Of a stretch of DNA of 37,259 nucleotides, positions 1 through 7,565 are shown in pieces; position 1 is the stretch's first letter, and each line of letters starts with the position of its first letter. The translations under genes and the position numbers were made by a program. The stretch covers positions 1-37,259 of IMG/VR virus record IMGVR_UViG_3300020731_000393, one strand, 5' to 3'. The notes under the pieces were generated by a model. The model was not told the origin of the DNA. It saw nothing but the letters and a program-made list of their open reading frames with translations, and did no database searches. The stretch comes from a virus.

Positions 1-66
1 CTGACCATAGACAAGCGAGCATTACCTGATCTAATAAGAACACTGGAACAATACGAAGGATATTGA
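1..66 (+). CDS. C-terminal end of a truncated phage gene
   Basis: An open frame runs from the first base to a TGA at 64-66 and gives 21 residues ending in LEQYEGY. The next gene starts two bases after the stop, as usual in this tightly packed block. The start lies outside the window, so no function can be given. The call rests on the tight spacing and the absence of an alternative frame. Confidence 0.5.
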   Translation: MTIDKRALPDLIRTLEQYEGY

Positions 67-67
67 T

Positions 68-322
68 ATGAACAAGCGGATTCGACAACTTGCTGAACAG
101 GCTGGACTACGATTTACTCAACTGATGAGCAATCCAATGGTTCCTGTTGTGGACGGTAAAGAAACAGATTTGGAAAAGTTCGCCGAGTTATTGTTTAATG
201 AAATTGCTAATACTACTGTAGTTAGCGACGGAATGTTTAACGGAAACGAGCGTCGTTTATCTGTGGAACTGCGGTTAGGTGATATGGTTAAGAAAATTTC
301 AGTTTTAGGATTCGAAGAATGA
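68..322 (+). CDS. conserved-type small phage protein, function unknown
   Basis: This 84-aa acidic protein starts with MNKRIRQLAEQAG and has a middle stretch LEKFAELLFNEI. That layout (a short N-terminal helix, then an LEKFAEL-type helix) is common among small uncharacterised proteins of T4-like phages. There are no cysteine clusters, membrane segments or catalytic motifs. Its stop overlaps the ATG of the next gene at 319, which places it in a translationally coupled run of small genes. Function unknown. Confidence 0.7.
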   Translation: MNKRIRQLAEQAGLRFTQLMSNPMVPVVDGKETDLEKFAELLFNEIANTTVVSDGMFNGNERRLSVELRLGDMVKKISVLGFEE

Positions 323-468
323 ACGAGCCAGAGTTAAACTATCGTGCTACCATCATCTGGGATGATATGACCACCGTAGTAGAAAACGGTGTTGAAGTAT
401 CTCGTGTGTATAAAGATAACAGTATCCGGCTCGACCTGTTTAAACAACATTTCGGAGTTGAAGAATGA
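319..468 (+). CDS. small phage protein, 49 aa, function unknown
   Basis: This short frame begins at an ATG overlapping the previous stop and ends at a TGA overlapping the ATG of the next gene at 465. It encodes 49 residues starting MNEPELNYRAT and ending FGVEE. Overlaps at both ends are the main argument that it is real, since they match the spacing of neighbouring genes. No recognisable domain. Confidence 0.55.
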   Translation: MNEPELNYRATIIWDDMTTVVENGVEVSRVYKDNSIRLDLFKQHFGVEE

Positions 469-773
469 AGATGTATATTTGTATCAAACAAGATACGCCA
501 GTGGGCATGGCAATGAATGCCGCGGCACACGCTGGACTTATGTGTCATTTGGAATATCAAGATGACCCTGACTACAACGAGTGGCTGGCCAAGAGCTTTA
601 AGAAGGTCACCTGTGCTGTTAGTCCGGCAGAGTTTGCCATGTGCAAACAAATAGATGGTGCTGTTATTGTAACTGAAAGCCGAATGGACAATGCAGAACT
701 TGCTGTTGTACTTTGCCCACGTCACGATAATGAGTGGCCAGAATTTATTAACTTACTTAAACTTTGGAAGTAA
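465..773 (+). CDS. PTH2-like (peptidyl-tRNA hydrolase II fold) protein
   Basis: This 102-aa protein opens with the strand MYICIKQD, followed by a glycine and the helix MAMNAAAHAGL. That resembles the start of the peptidyl-tRNA hydrolase 2 family, where a beta strand is followed by a Lys/Gly-rich turn and an AAQxAHA helix. The later stretch VTCAVSPAEF matches the family's 'K-V-x-x-V' strand and following helix. It is shorter than typical PTH2 (about 115-120 aa) and the C-terminal half is divergent, so hydrolase activity is uncertain. Its start overlaps the stop of the 49-aa gene before it. Confidence 0.45.
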   Translation: MKMYICIKQDTPVGMAMNAAAHAGLMCHLEYQDDPDYNEWLAKSFKKVTCAVSPAEFAMCKQIDGAVIVTESRMDNAELAVVLCPRHDNEWPEFINLLKLWK

Positions 774-774
774 C

Positions 775-942
775 ATGAAAATTAAGTTTGATAAGGATAC
801 AATGCCCGACGAATTGTATAATGCTCTTCTACAGCACTTTGTAAACGAAGCAGTTGGGCTAGGTGTAGAAGTAAACAAGTTTACCAAATTTAAAAATTGG
901 GTAGTTGAATGCGAAGTAGATAAACAAGAATCAATACATTAA
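775..942 (+). CDS. small acidic phage protein, 55 aa
   Basis: The ATG at 775, one base after the preceding stop, is preferred over an upstream ATG at 691, because that longer frame would lie inside the previous gene. The product starts MKIKFDKDTMPDELYNALLQ and is mostly predicted alpha/beta with no known motif. Function unknown. Confidence 0.6.
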   Translation: MKIKFDKDTMPDELYNALLQHFVNEAVGLGVEVNKFTKFKNWVVECEVDKQESIH

Positions 943-953
943 CAAAGGACTAT

Positions 954-1127
954 ATGGCAGGCACAGCAAAATCGGTTTACTTAACAATAAACAAAAAGGG
1001 TTCGTTTAAAACGGAGTTCACCAAAGTATTTTTTAATGCTAAGGACTATAACGAATACGTTAAGACAGATGAGTTTAAAGCCAAATGGCCATCAACAGAG
1101 TATAACATTGTAAAAGAAGTATATTAG
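954..1127 (+). CDS. small phage protein, 57 aa
   Basis: The frame opens at an ATG at 954 shortly after AAAGGA and ends with TAG at 1125-1127, directly at the Shine-Dalgarno sequence of the following phosphatase gene. The product begins MAGTAKSVYLTINKKG and is lysine- and aromatic-rich (KVFFNAKDYNEYVKTDEF). No recognised domain. It fills what would otherwise be a gap between two co-directional genes. Confidence 0.6.
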   Translation: MAGTAKSVYLTINKKGSFKTEFTKVFFNAKDYNEYVKTDEFKAKWPSTEYNIVKEVY

Positions 1128-1135
1128 GAGGCATT

Positions 1136-1603
1136 ATGCCGTGGATTCAAAATTGTGCGGCAGATGATATTCCAAAAGGATTTCACGTTGCGGTAAAAGA
1201 AAATAGTATGCTGATCCAAATTGCGGATCCTGCTAGCTGGTTTCCTACACCAAAGCACAAATTTAAAGAAGTTCATCAATTTGAATTCCTGGACGTAGAA
1301 GAAAAGGATCACGTTGATGACGAAGCTATGAAATGTAGTCATGAGCAAGCCGCAGAGCTTGTTCGATTACTACAACACGCACTGGACAATCACATGGATG
1401 TCATTGTTCATTGCTTTGCAGGTATTTGTCGTAGTGGTGCAGTATGCGAAGTTGGAGTTATGATGGGCTTTCAAGACACTGAAAGATTCCGTAGCCCTAA
1501 CTTACTAGTAAAGCATCGCATGATGAAAGCGTTAGGTTGGACATATGATGCGGACGAAAAGCCAAACATCGATGACTGGCGTACATTTACAAACGATTTT
1601 TAA
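1136..1603 (+). CDS. Cys-based (dual-specificity type) protein phosphatase
   Basis: This 155-aa protein carries the Cys-phosphatase loop at residues 92-100 (HCFAGICRS), which fits the HC-x5-R-S signature: C93 would be the nucleophile and R99 would bind phosphate. An acidic stretch 30-40 residues upstream (DVEEKDHVDD) could supply the general acid. The size matches compact dual-specificity phosphatases. AGGAGG precedes the ATG at 1136. The substrate could be a phosphoprotein, RNA 5' end or nucleotide. It sits in the same run as other phosphate-handling enzymes. Confidence 0.75.
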   Translation: MPWIQNCAADDIPKGFHVAVKENSMLIQIADPASWFPTPKHKFKEVHQFEFLDVEEKDHVDDEAMKCSHEQAAELVRLLQHALDNHMDVIVHCFAGICRSGAVCEVGVMMGFQDTERFRSPNLLVKHRMMKALGWTYDADEKPNIDDWRTFTNDF

Positions 1604-1612
1604 GGAGCTGGT

Positions 1613-1852
1613 ATGAGAGAATACGAAAGTATACAGGGTGACAATTTAGAAGAAAGCGACATGGCACAGTTGTTATCAGTAACTGCCAATGCAGATGCTG
1701 TGGCAAAGGTACGTGCGGCTATTCCACGTGGCCCAAGTTTGAGCCATTGCGAGGAATGTGGAGAAGAAATTCCCAAAGCTCGTCAACTAGCGGTCCAAGG
1801 CTGTAAAATGTGTATCGATTGTCAAATTCTAAGCGAAAGAATGAAACGATAA
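1613..1852 (+). CDS. DksA/TraR-type C4 zinc-finger protein
   Basis: The 79-aa product ends in a CxxC-x17-CxxC cluster (C46, C49, C67, C70, with an extra C64), the arrangement of the DksA/TraR zinc finger. TraR-like short versions bind RNA polymerase through the secondary channel. The N-terminal half is a short acidic helix without the long DksA coiled coil. AAGGAGC precedes the start. Being next to a (p)ppGpp-hydrolase-like gene is suggestive, because DksA and ppGpp act together on RNA polymerase, but that is inference. Confidence 0.7.
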   Translation: MREYESIQGDNLEESDMAQLLSVTANADAVAKVRAAIPRGPSLSHCEECGEEIPKARQLAVQGCKMCIDCQILSERMKR

Positions 1853-1875
1853 CACTGTTGTAATATTACAACACC

Positions 1876-1908
1876 AAAAGCCTTGTTATATTGACAAGGC
1901 TTTTTTTT
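1876..1908 (+). terminator. Rho-independent terminator after the zinc-finger gene
   Basis: AAAAGCCTTGT at 1876-1886 pairs with ACAAGGC plus T-rich sequence from 1894, with a 7-nt loop and a run of eight T at 1901-1908. It ends the first + strand gene run. Confidence 0.8.
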
Positions 1909-1919
1909 GATGTTATACT
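1891..1919 (+). promoter_or_regulatory. sigma70-type promoter embedded in the terminator
   Basis: TTGACA at 1891-1896 and TATACT at 1914-1919 are separated by exactly 17 bp. The -35 box lies in the loop and 3' arm of the preceding terminator. It should start transcription near 1926 and drive the HD-hydrolase to kinase gene run. The same box pair recurs at 33551-33579. Confidence 0.75.
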
Positions 1920-1949
1920 ATGTATATAGTAGTTAATAAGGAGACGAAA

Positions 1950-2393
1950 ATGAGAAAAGGTGAAATGCTTGCAAAGATGCTAGTCATTGTGACTAATGCT
2001 CATAACGGGCAATTTGATAAAGGTGGACAACCTTACATTTTGCATCCTTTAAAAGTCATGCACTACTTAAAAAGTGATGACGAAGAACTGATGTGTATTG
2101 CACTAGGACATGATGTAATCGAAGATACTAGTGTTACTTACGAAGACTTACGTCAAGCAGGAATTAGTGAACGTGTTATTGTTGGAATCGAAGCACTAAC
2201 CAAACAAAAAGGTTACAGCTACGAAGACTACAAACAACAAGTTTTTGGCAACAAGGATGCAATGAAAGTTAAAATGGCTGATTTGCGTCACAACAGCGAT
2301 ATCCGTAGACTAAAGGGTGTCGGAGAAAAAGACCTGGCTAGGATTGCCAAGTACCATCAATTTTACTTGGAGATCCAAAGCCGTTTAGAATAA
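1950..2393 (+). CDS. SpoT/MESH1-type HD hydrolase, possible (p)ppGpp 3'-pyrophosphohydrolase
   Basis: This 147-aa protein matches the HD hydrolase domain of the RelA/SpoT and MESH1 family. It has PYILHP (H32), the HD box GHDVIEDT (H54, D55, E58, D59) and KMADLRHN (D111, N115), in the spacing of Mn-dependent (p)ppGpp hydrolases. No synthetase or regulatory domain is present, so it would be hydrolase-only and could lower alarmone levels or act on a related nucleotide. The ATG at 1950 follows AAGGAGACGAAA and is chosen over one at 1920, which lies at the promoter. First gene behind the sigma70 promoter. Confidence 0.8.
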   Translation: MRKGEMLAKMLVIVTNAHNGQFDKGGQPYILHPLKVMHYLKSDDEELMCIALGHDVIEDTSVTYEDLRQAGISERVIVGIEALTKQKGYSYEDYKQQVFGNKDAMKVKMADLRHNSDIRRLKGVGEKDLARIAKYHQFYLEIQSRLE

Positions 2394-2403
2394 GGAGAAC
2401 GGT

Positions 2404-2598
2404 ATGATGGTAGTTGCAAAATTCAATGGCCGCTGGGTACACATCGTTAAGTTCGCTCGCGATGTTGCTTTCAGCACAGAAAAAGAATGGTTTATGGTTA
2501 ACTTTGATTGGGAAAAGGCTAACCGTAAGCGTGAACAATTTAAGTGGGTTCCAGCGTCAACTCGTTTTGAAGCAGTAAGGGAATTTGTTGGAGAATAA
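2404..2598 (+). CDS. small phage protein, 64 aa, function unknown
   Basis: This basic, tryptophan-containing protein starts MMVVAKFNGRWVHIVKFAR. AAGGAGAACGGT lies just before the ATG. Its stop at 2598 is one base before the next ATG, so it is likely co-translated with the metallophosphoesterase. The alternating hydrophobic pattern suggests a small beta-rich fold. No known domain. Confidence 0.65.
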   Translation: MMVVAKFNGRWVHIVKFARDVAFSTEKEWFMVNFDWEKANRKREQFKWVPASTRFEAVREFVGE

Positions 2599-2599
2599 A

Positions 2600-3166
2600 A
2601 TGGAAGAATTGAAAACATGGATTACAAGTGACTTGCACTTTGGGCATAAGAACATTATGACGTTCTGCCCAGAGACAAGAGCACGATTTAATAATGATGT
2701 TGTCTACATGAACAATGCTATGGTAGAGGAATGGAACGACAAAGTCCAGCCCGAAGACACAGTTTACATCTTAGGTGATGTAGCGTTCATGTCAGGTAGC
2801 GATGCTGGTCGAATGATCAAGCGTTTGAACGGTACAAAGATTTTGATTGAAGGTAACCACGACCGTAAGACATTGATGGATGTAAATTTCCGCAAGTCTT
2901 TCAAGGAAGTACACAAGTATTTGGATATTAACTACAACGGCCATAAGGTTGTTATGTTTCACTATCCAATCGCTGAGTGGGACCAAATGCACAGAGGTGC
3001 GTTGCACTTTCATGGTCACTTGCACGGTGGTGCAAGCGGCTTGGAAAAGTATCGCGCATTGGACGTGGGCATGGACTCAACTGGCGAAATTGTAATCTCC
3101 ATGGATCGTGCTATCCGTATGATCAAAGATAAAGAAATCAAAGGACACCACCAGAAAGGTGATTGA
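2600..3166 (+). CDS. calcineurin-like metallophosphoesterase
   Basis: The 188-aa protein has the full metallophosphoesterase motif set: DLH at residues 11-13, GD at 59-60, GNHD at 85-88, H121, and GHLH at 139-142. These residues bind two metal ions and attack phosphomonoesters or phosphodiesters. The ATG at 2600 sits 6 nt after GGAG, while the earlier ATG at 2585 lies inside the preceding gene. It immediately precedes an RNA ligase and is close to a polynucleotide kinase, so a role in removing 3' or cyclic phosphates from RNA ends is plausible. The specificity itself cannot be read. Confidence 0.85.
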   Translation: MEELKTWITSDLHFGHKNIMTFCPETRARFNNDVVYMNNAMVEEWNDKVQPEDTVYILGDVAFMSGSDAGRMIKRLNGTKILIEGNHDRKTLMDVNFRKSFKEVHKYLDINYNGHKVVMFHYPIAEWDQMHRGALHFHGHLHGGASGLEKYRALDVGMDSTGEIVISMDRAIRMIKDKEIKGHHQKGD

Positions 3167-3167
3167 G

Positions 3168-4055
3168 ATGTTTAAGGATGAATTGAAGGAGTATGTAAAG
3201 TCTTCAAACCTAGTTAACATGAAGGAAGCTGGTGAAGGACTTTATGTACTAAAGTACAAGAAGAAAGTATTCTACGATGGACTGTGGAACCGCTTTATTG
3301 CGGAGTGCCGCGGATCAATCGTAGATGCTGACTTCAACTTAGTTGCTTATCCATTTACAAAGATCTACAACTACGGTATCGAAAAAGAAGCTCCAAAAGT
3401 TTCTACTGATACTAAGGTAACTGCTTTTCGCAAGGTAAATGGTTTTATGGTATCTGTAACAATATACAAGGGAGAACTGTTAGTGTCTACTACTGGTAGC
3501 ACAGACAGCCCATACGTTGCTATGGCACGTGAATTGATAAATGCTGAAAAGTATTTAGAGTTGTGCAAGGACTGGGAAGGATATACATTTATGTTTGAGT
3601 GCGTTCATAAGGACGACCCACACATAATTCCAGAAAAGGAAGGTATGTATATCTTAGGCTATCGTAAAAACGAATGGCATTCCGCAGTTGAACACGATCC
3701 ATTCACATTGATGGAATTTGGGCATAAGTTAGGATGTTTTGTTCCAGAAAGCATAACAACTAACATGGTCCAATTGGAACGATTGGCAAAGGAAGCAAAG
3801 CACGAAGGATATGTATTTTACACAGATGAAGGCGTAAGTTCTAAGATCAAGAGCCCATATTACTTAACTTCAAAGTGGGTTGCTCGCAATCCACGTACAG
3901 ATAAGTTAGTGGATTTGAACAAGGATATTAAGCACAATCTAGATGAAGAATATTACCCATTAGTCGATGCTATACGTGCTAACATTGTAGAATATACTGC
4001 TATGGACGAGCAAGCTCGTTTATCGTGGGTACGTAATTATATGGAGGCATTATGA
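3168..4055 (+). CDS. rnlA: T4 RnlA-like RNA ligase (Rnl1 family)
   Basis: This 295-aa protein has the nucleotidyltransferase motifs of ATP-dependent RNA ligase 1. There is an upstream CRGS (residues 47-50), motif I RKVNG with the predicted adenylated lysine K89, motif IIIa-like FMFECVHKDDPHII, motif IV EGYVFY and motif V KIKSPYY. Motif I reads KVNG where KxDG is typical. The family joins 5'-phosphate and 3'-OH RNA ends, often to repair anticodon-cleaved tRNA. The ATG at 3168 follows AAAGGTGA; a GTG at 3159 is less likely. It is about 80 aa shorter than T4 Rnl1. Confidence 0.8.
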   Translation: MFKDELKEYVKSSNLVNMKEAGEGLYVLKYKKKVFYDGLWNRFIAECRGSIVDADFNLVAYPFTKIYNYGIEKEAPKVSTDTKVTAFRKVNGFMVSVTIYKGELLVSTTGSTDSPYVAMARELINAEKYLELCKDWEGYTFMFECVHKDDPHIIPEKEGMYILGYRKNEWHSAVEHDPFTLMEFGHKLGCFVPESITTNMVQLERLAKEAKHEGYVFYTDEGVSSKIKSPYYLTSKWVARNPRTDKLVDLNKDIKHNLDEEYYPLVDAIRANIVEYTAMDEQARLSWVRNYMEAL

Positions 4056-4234
4056 AAGACGAAAGTCATTTACCTGTAGCAGAGCAGAGCTTATTGTTCC
4101 GCTTGAGAAAACGGGCAGAAATACGTAGGCAAATTCCGGGTAGGTTAGCGGCTATTGAAGGTAAACCGGATAGAATCGCTGACTTACTAGATGAAGCCGC
4201 AGATGAAATTGAAAGGTTGCAAAAAAATGGCTAA
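4052..4234 (+). CDS. small phage protein, 60 aa, function unknown
   Basis: An ATGA overlap couples this gene to the RNA ligase. The product is highly charged and mostly helical, ending in DLLDEAADEIERLQ, a C-terminal helix common in small phage hypotheticals. No catalytic motif. Its end overlaps the start of the kinase gene. Confidence 0.65.
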   Translation: MKDESHLPVAEQSLLFRLRKRAEIRRQIPGRLAAIEGKPDRIADLLDEAADEIERLQKNG

Positions 4235-4688
4235 GTGTTATCAATTGATTGGAGTACCAGGTTCTGGAAAGAGTACTTGGATTAAAGAACAAGTGTGGGC
4301 TAAGGATATTCCAGTAGTATCTACAGATAATTTTGTAGAAGATCACGCTAAGAAAGTAGGTAAGACTTACAGCGAAGTATTCAAAGATTACATGCCAATT
4401 GCTGTTAAATTGATGGCTAACCAAGCATTAATTTGCCAAGCAAACAACAAGGATGTAATTTGGGATCAAACTTCAACTACTGTGGCAAGCCGTAAGCGTA
4501 AGTTCAACACTTTGCCAAAGTATGAGCATATTGCTGTCGTGTTTAAGACTCCTGAAAAGGCAGAATTAGAACGTCGATTGGCAAGTCGTCCAGGTAAGAA
4601 CATTCCAGATGAAGTCATGCGTAGCATGATTGATGGGTTCGAAATGCCAACAGAAGACGAAGGTTTTACTGAAATTTGGTACGTTTAA
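4227..4688 (+). CDS. T4 Pnk-like P-loop polynucleotide kinase domain
   Basis: This 153-aa protein has a Walker A motif GVPGSGKST (residues 9-17), an STDNF segment (D34) where T4 Pnkp has its catalytic Asp, DQTS (80-83), and the sequence IPDEVMRSM near the end, which parallels VPIDVLRSM of T4 polynucleotide kinase. Only the kinase half is present; the 3'-phosphatase half of T4 Pnkp is missing. It likely phosphorylates 5'-OH nucleic acid ends. The ATG at 4227 is used because the ATG at 4191 lies inside the previous gene. It ends before a strong terminator. Confidence 0.8.
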   Translation: MAKCYQLIGVPGSGKSTWIKEQVWAKDIPVVSTDNFVEDHAKKVGKTYSEVFKDYMPIAVKLMANQALICQANNKDVIWDQTSTTVASRKRKFNTLPKYEHIAVVFKTPEKAELERRLASRPGKNIPDEVMRSMIDGFEMPTEDEGFTEIWYV

Positions 4689-4698
4689 CACGCACTTT

Positions 4699-4724
4699 AT
4701 AGGGCCTTAGGGCCCTATTTTTTT
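4699..4724 (+). terminator. Rho-independent terminator after the kinase gene
   Basis: ATAGGGCC (4699-4706) pairs perfectly with GGCCCTAT (4711-4718) across the loop TTAG, followed by T residues to 4724. It isolates the RNA-repair run from the tail-fibre gene. Confidence 0.85.
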
Positions 4725-4747
4725 GATTATAGCAAACGGCGCATTAG

Positions 4748-4755
4748 AATAAATA
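4748..4755 (+). promoter_or_regulatory. possible late promoter for the tail fibre
   Basis: AATAAATA at 4748-4755 differs by one base from the T4-type late box TATAAATA and lies about 50 bp before the fibre ATG. A weak sigma70 alternative (TTGATT at 4723, TAGAAT at 4745) overlaps it. The leader before the ATG carries GGAGATAT as ribosome-binding site, unlike the leaderless late motifs further on. Confidence 0.4.
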
Positions 4756-4804
4756 GTATATAAGAAACTGGGTCCATGCCCCTAATCAGTATACGGAGAT
4801 ATCA

Positions 4805-7552
4805 ATGGCGCTACAAATCAGAAGAGGAACCGATGCCCAACGAAGCGCAACTCGTTTTGGCCAAGGTGAGTTAGTTTATACTACGGATCTTAAAGATCTG
4901 TGGATCGGGGACGGGATTACAAACGGCGGAACTCAAGTCGCTCCTGTTAAAAGCGTTAATAGCCAAACCGGAACTGTTGTTTTAACTACAGATAACGTCG
5001 GTCAAGGTAGCACAAATTTATATTACTCAACCGCTAAAGCTAAACAAGACGCAGGTGCGGCCCTAATTGCAGGTAACGGTACCAATACAAATATTACATT
5101 CAGCTATAATAACGGTGTTATTAATGCTAGCGTAGCGCAAGTTTCAGGTATTAGTTCAGTTAGCGTTGATACTAGTCCACAGTTGGGCGGTAACTTATCT
5201 CTTAATAGTCACAATATTACAGGCACTGGTAGCATTAATATTACCGGTGGCATTACAGCAACTACCCTATCTGCTAATACTGGACTTGGTGCTAATTTAA
5301 ATCTAAACACATTCTCAATCAACGGTACAGGTAACATTGGTATTACAGGTAACGTGGTAGCATCTGGTTATGCAGAGCTTGGTAGTGTTAAGATGGATAC
5401 TAACTTAACCACTGGCGGTTTGGTAATCAAAACACAAGGTTATACTGTTTCAGATAACTATGACTTGTTTAGTATTAAAACAGCTAATGCTCAAACTGGC
5501 AGTAACTATGCGGCGTTTTCACGCAGTCGTGGTACTATTGCAAGTCCAACATCTTTAAATCCTAATGATGAAATTTTCTCATTCATATATGCTGGTTATG
5601 GCACAGACAATAACGCTGGATTATCTGCTAAATTAACAGTAGCTAGCGAAGGAACATTAGGTGCTGGTATTGTTCCGGGTAACTTTAACTTCTTTGTTGC
5701 AGATAACAGCGGTACATTAAACAGTGTATTAGCTATTCACGGTGTAGGACAATTAGTCAACGTAAACAATTTAACCATTGCTGGAACAACAGTACACTCA
5801 TCAACTGCTAACGCTACCGGTGCTTCAAACAGCACAGGTGCATTACAAGTAGCAGGCGGTGCTGGTATTGCTAAAGATGTGTTTGTTGGCGGTAATTTAA
5901 CCATCACTGGTAACATTCAGGTTAATGGTTCTACTACAACTGTTAACAATACAACAATTACCACAAACGATTTAACACTTACATTGGCAAACAATGCTGT
6001 TAACTCAGCGGCGGCCAATGGTGCAGGTATTATTGTAAATGGTCCTGCAACACCAGCTAGCATTTTATGGAATTCAACTAACTCTGCATGGACTAGCAAC
6101 AGTCCATTCTTTGGAACCAGTGCTAACTTTAGCAATGGTATGACTATTACTGGTGCGGCAATTAGCGCCAATGCAGGTGTACAAACTACATCATTGAGTG
6201 CAAGTAGCACAGTTAGTGGTGCTGGTTTTAGTGCATATCTGGCAAGTCCTCCAAGTATTGGAACAACCGTTGCGGCGGCTGGTAACTTTACTAGCATCGG
6301 TTTAACTAGCCCAGGCACTGGTACATTTACAAGTTTAAATGCTAACAGCCAAGTTACATTTACACCATCTAATTCTAACGTAATTATTAGTCCAGTTTTA
6401 GGTTCTGCTATCACTGTAACTGGTGCAAGTGGTACTGGTACTATAGCAACATTGACTTTTGCTAGCCAATCAACTCCACCATTTGGTGTTGGTAGTCAAA
6501 TTACTGTTTCAGGAATTACAGGTGGTGCAAGCGGATATAATACTGCCAGCGCAACTGTTACAGCATGTACAACAACTAGCGTAAGTTATAGCAATACTGC
6601 TACAGCAAGTTACACTAGCGGTGGTAGCATTACCGGTAGTGCATTGGTAACTATTAGCCCAGCAGGTATACTTACATTAGGTACAGCAGGCGTACAAAAT
6701 ACTGTACAAGGTAACGTATATGCGGCTACTTCAAATCAAACTATTACATTTAGTCCAAGCGGTACTGGTGGTGTAACTATTAGTCCAAGTGGATCAGCTA
6801 GTGTTGTAATTCAACCAACAACTGCTGGTAGCATTGATAACATGATTATCGGTGTTAATACTCCAGTTGAAGTACGTTCAAACCAAGTTGTTATTACAGC
6901 AGGTACAACTACAAGAGCACCGTTGCAATTTACTTCAGGTGCTAACTTAGCTACTGCGGCAGCTGGTGTTGTAGAATATGACGGTACAAGTTTCTATGGT
7001 AGCCCAATAGCAAGTAACCGTGCTGTTGTTGTTACTGATCACTTGATAGCACAAACTAACAGTTGGGCCCCAACTGCTACAGTTAATACTGCACAGCAGA
7101 TATTCAACTCTGTAAGTAACGGAACTATTACTGTACCAGCGGCTACTAGTTATGTATTTGAATTAGTGTTTAATATTTCTAATACAAACAGTACAGCAGT
7201 ATCGCACACACTACAATTAGCGTTTGGTGGTACAGCTACTATAACAAGTTTAAGTTACTCAGCAATGGTTGGACAGAACAGTGCAGGATTTACAACTCCT
7301 ACAACTCCTACAATTACTACTTCATCGACTGCGGCATTAACAGCAGTTACTAGTGCAATTACTACACCCGCATATAGAAACGTTGTAGTAAAAGGTATTG
7401 TAAGATTTAATGCGGCTGGTACATTTATTCCGCAGTTTGCATTTAGTTCTGCTATGGCGGCGGCCAACACAGCAAGCATTACTGCTAACAGTTATTTCCG
7501 TATGAACCCAATCGGTTCTAACACAGTTGTTAACGTAGGTAACTGGAGTTAA
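4805..7552 (+). CDS. tail fibre / adhesin protein with phage adhesin N-terminal domain
   Basis: This 915-aa protein begins with LQIRRGTDAQR and GELVYTTDLKDLWIGDG (residues 3-37), the N-terminal domain shared by many phage tail adhesins. The rest is low-complexity, rich in G, N, S, T and A, with repeated phrases such as GNLTITGNI, GTGNIGITGN and STVSGAGF, as expected for a trimeric beta-structured fibre. Residues about 197-318 form a distinct globular insert (TGGLVIKTQGY ... EIFSFIYAGY) that is duplicated as a separate gene at 7788. The C-terminal 150 residues may be the receptor-binding tip. It is flanked by terminators on both sides. Confidence 0.85.
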   Translation: MALQIRRGTDAQRSATRFGQGELVYTTDLKDLWIGDGITNGGTQVAPVKSVNSQTGTVVLTTDNVGQGSTNLYYSTAKAKQDAGAALIAGNGTNTNITFSYNNGVINASVAQVSGISSVSVDTSPQLGGNLSLNSHNITGTGSINITGGITATTLSANTGLGANLNLNTFSINGTGNIGITGNVVASGYAELGSVKMDTNLTTGGLVIKTQGYTVSDNYDLFSIKTANAQTGSNYAAFSRSRGTIASPTSLNPNDEIFSFIYAGYGTDNNAGLSAKLTVASEGTLGAGIVPGNFNFFVADNSGTLNSVLAIHGVGQLVNVNNLTIAGTTVHSSTANATGASNSTGALQVAGGAGIAKDVFVGGNLTITGNIQVNGSTTTVNNTTITTNDLTLTLANNAVNSAAANGAGIIVNGPATPASILWNSTNSAWTSNSPFFGTSANFSNGMTITGAAISANAGVQTTSLSASSTVSGAGFSAYLASPPSIGTTVAAAGNFTSIGLTSPGTGTFTSLNANSQVTFTPSNSNVIISPVLGSAITVTGASGTGTIATLTFASQSTPPFGVGSQITVSGITGGASGYNTASATVTACTTTSVSYSNTATASYTSGGSITGSALVTISPAGILTLGTAGVQNTVQGNVYAATSNQTITFSPSGTGGVTISPSGSASVVIQPTTAGSIDNMIIGVNTPVEVRSNQVVITAGTTTRAPLQFTSGANLATAAAGVVEYDGTSFYGSPIASNRAVVVTDHLIAQTNSWAPTATVNTAQQIFNSVSNGTITVPAATSYVFELVFNISNTNSTAVSHTLQLAFGGTATITSLSYSAMVGQNSAGFTTPTTPTITTSSTAALTAVTSAITTPAYRNVVVKGIVRFNAAGTFIPQFAFSSAMAAANTASITANSYFRMNPIGSNTVVNVGNWS

Positions 7553-7565
7553 TATTAACTCAAAT

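Noticed and set aside
339-725. 128-aa frame on the minus strand opposite small phage genes
   Set aside because: It covers three plus-strand genes that are linked by start/stop overlaps; composition is typical of an antisense shadow.
1136-1603. Arsenate reductase or rhodanese
   Set aside because: The active-site segment is HC-x5-RS with the motif in the middle of the chain, as in dual-specificity phosphatases, not at the N terminus.
5917-6414. 165-aa open frame on the minus strand inside the tail-fibre gene, hydrophobic
   Set aside because: Low-complexity fibre codons (GCT, ACT, GGT) leave long antisense frames open. No ribosome-binding site or promoter, and it lies wholly inside a confident gene.
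4805-7552. CRISPR or tandem DNA repeat array in the fibre gene
   Set aside because: Repeated short protein phrases (GNLTITGN and similar) are degenerate at DNA level and not regularly spaced; they reflect fibre structure.
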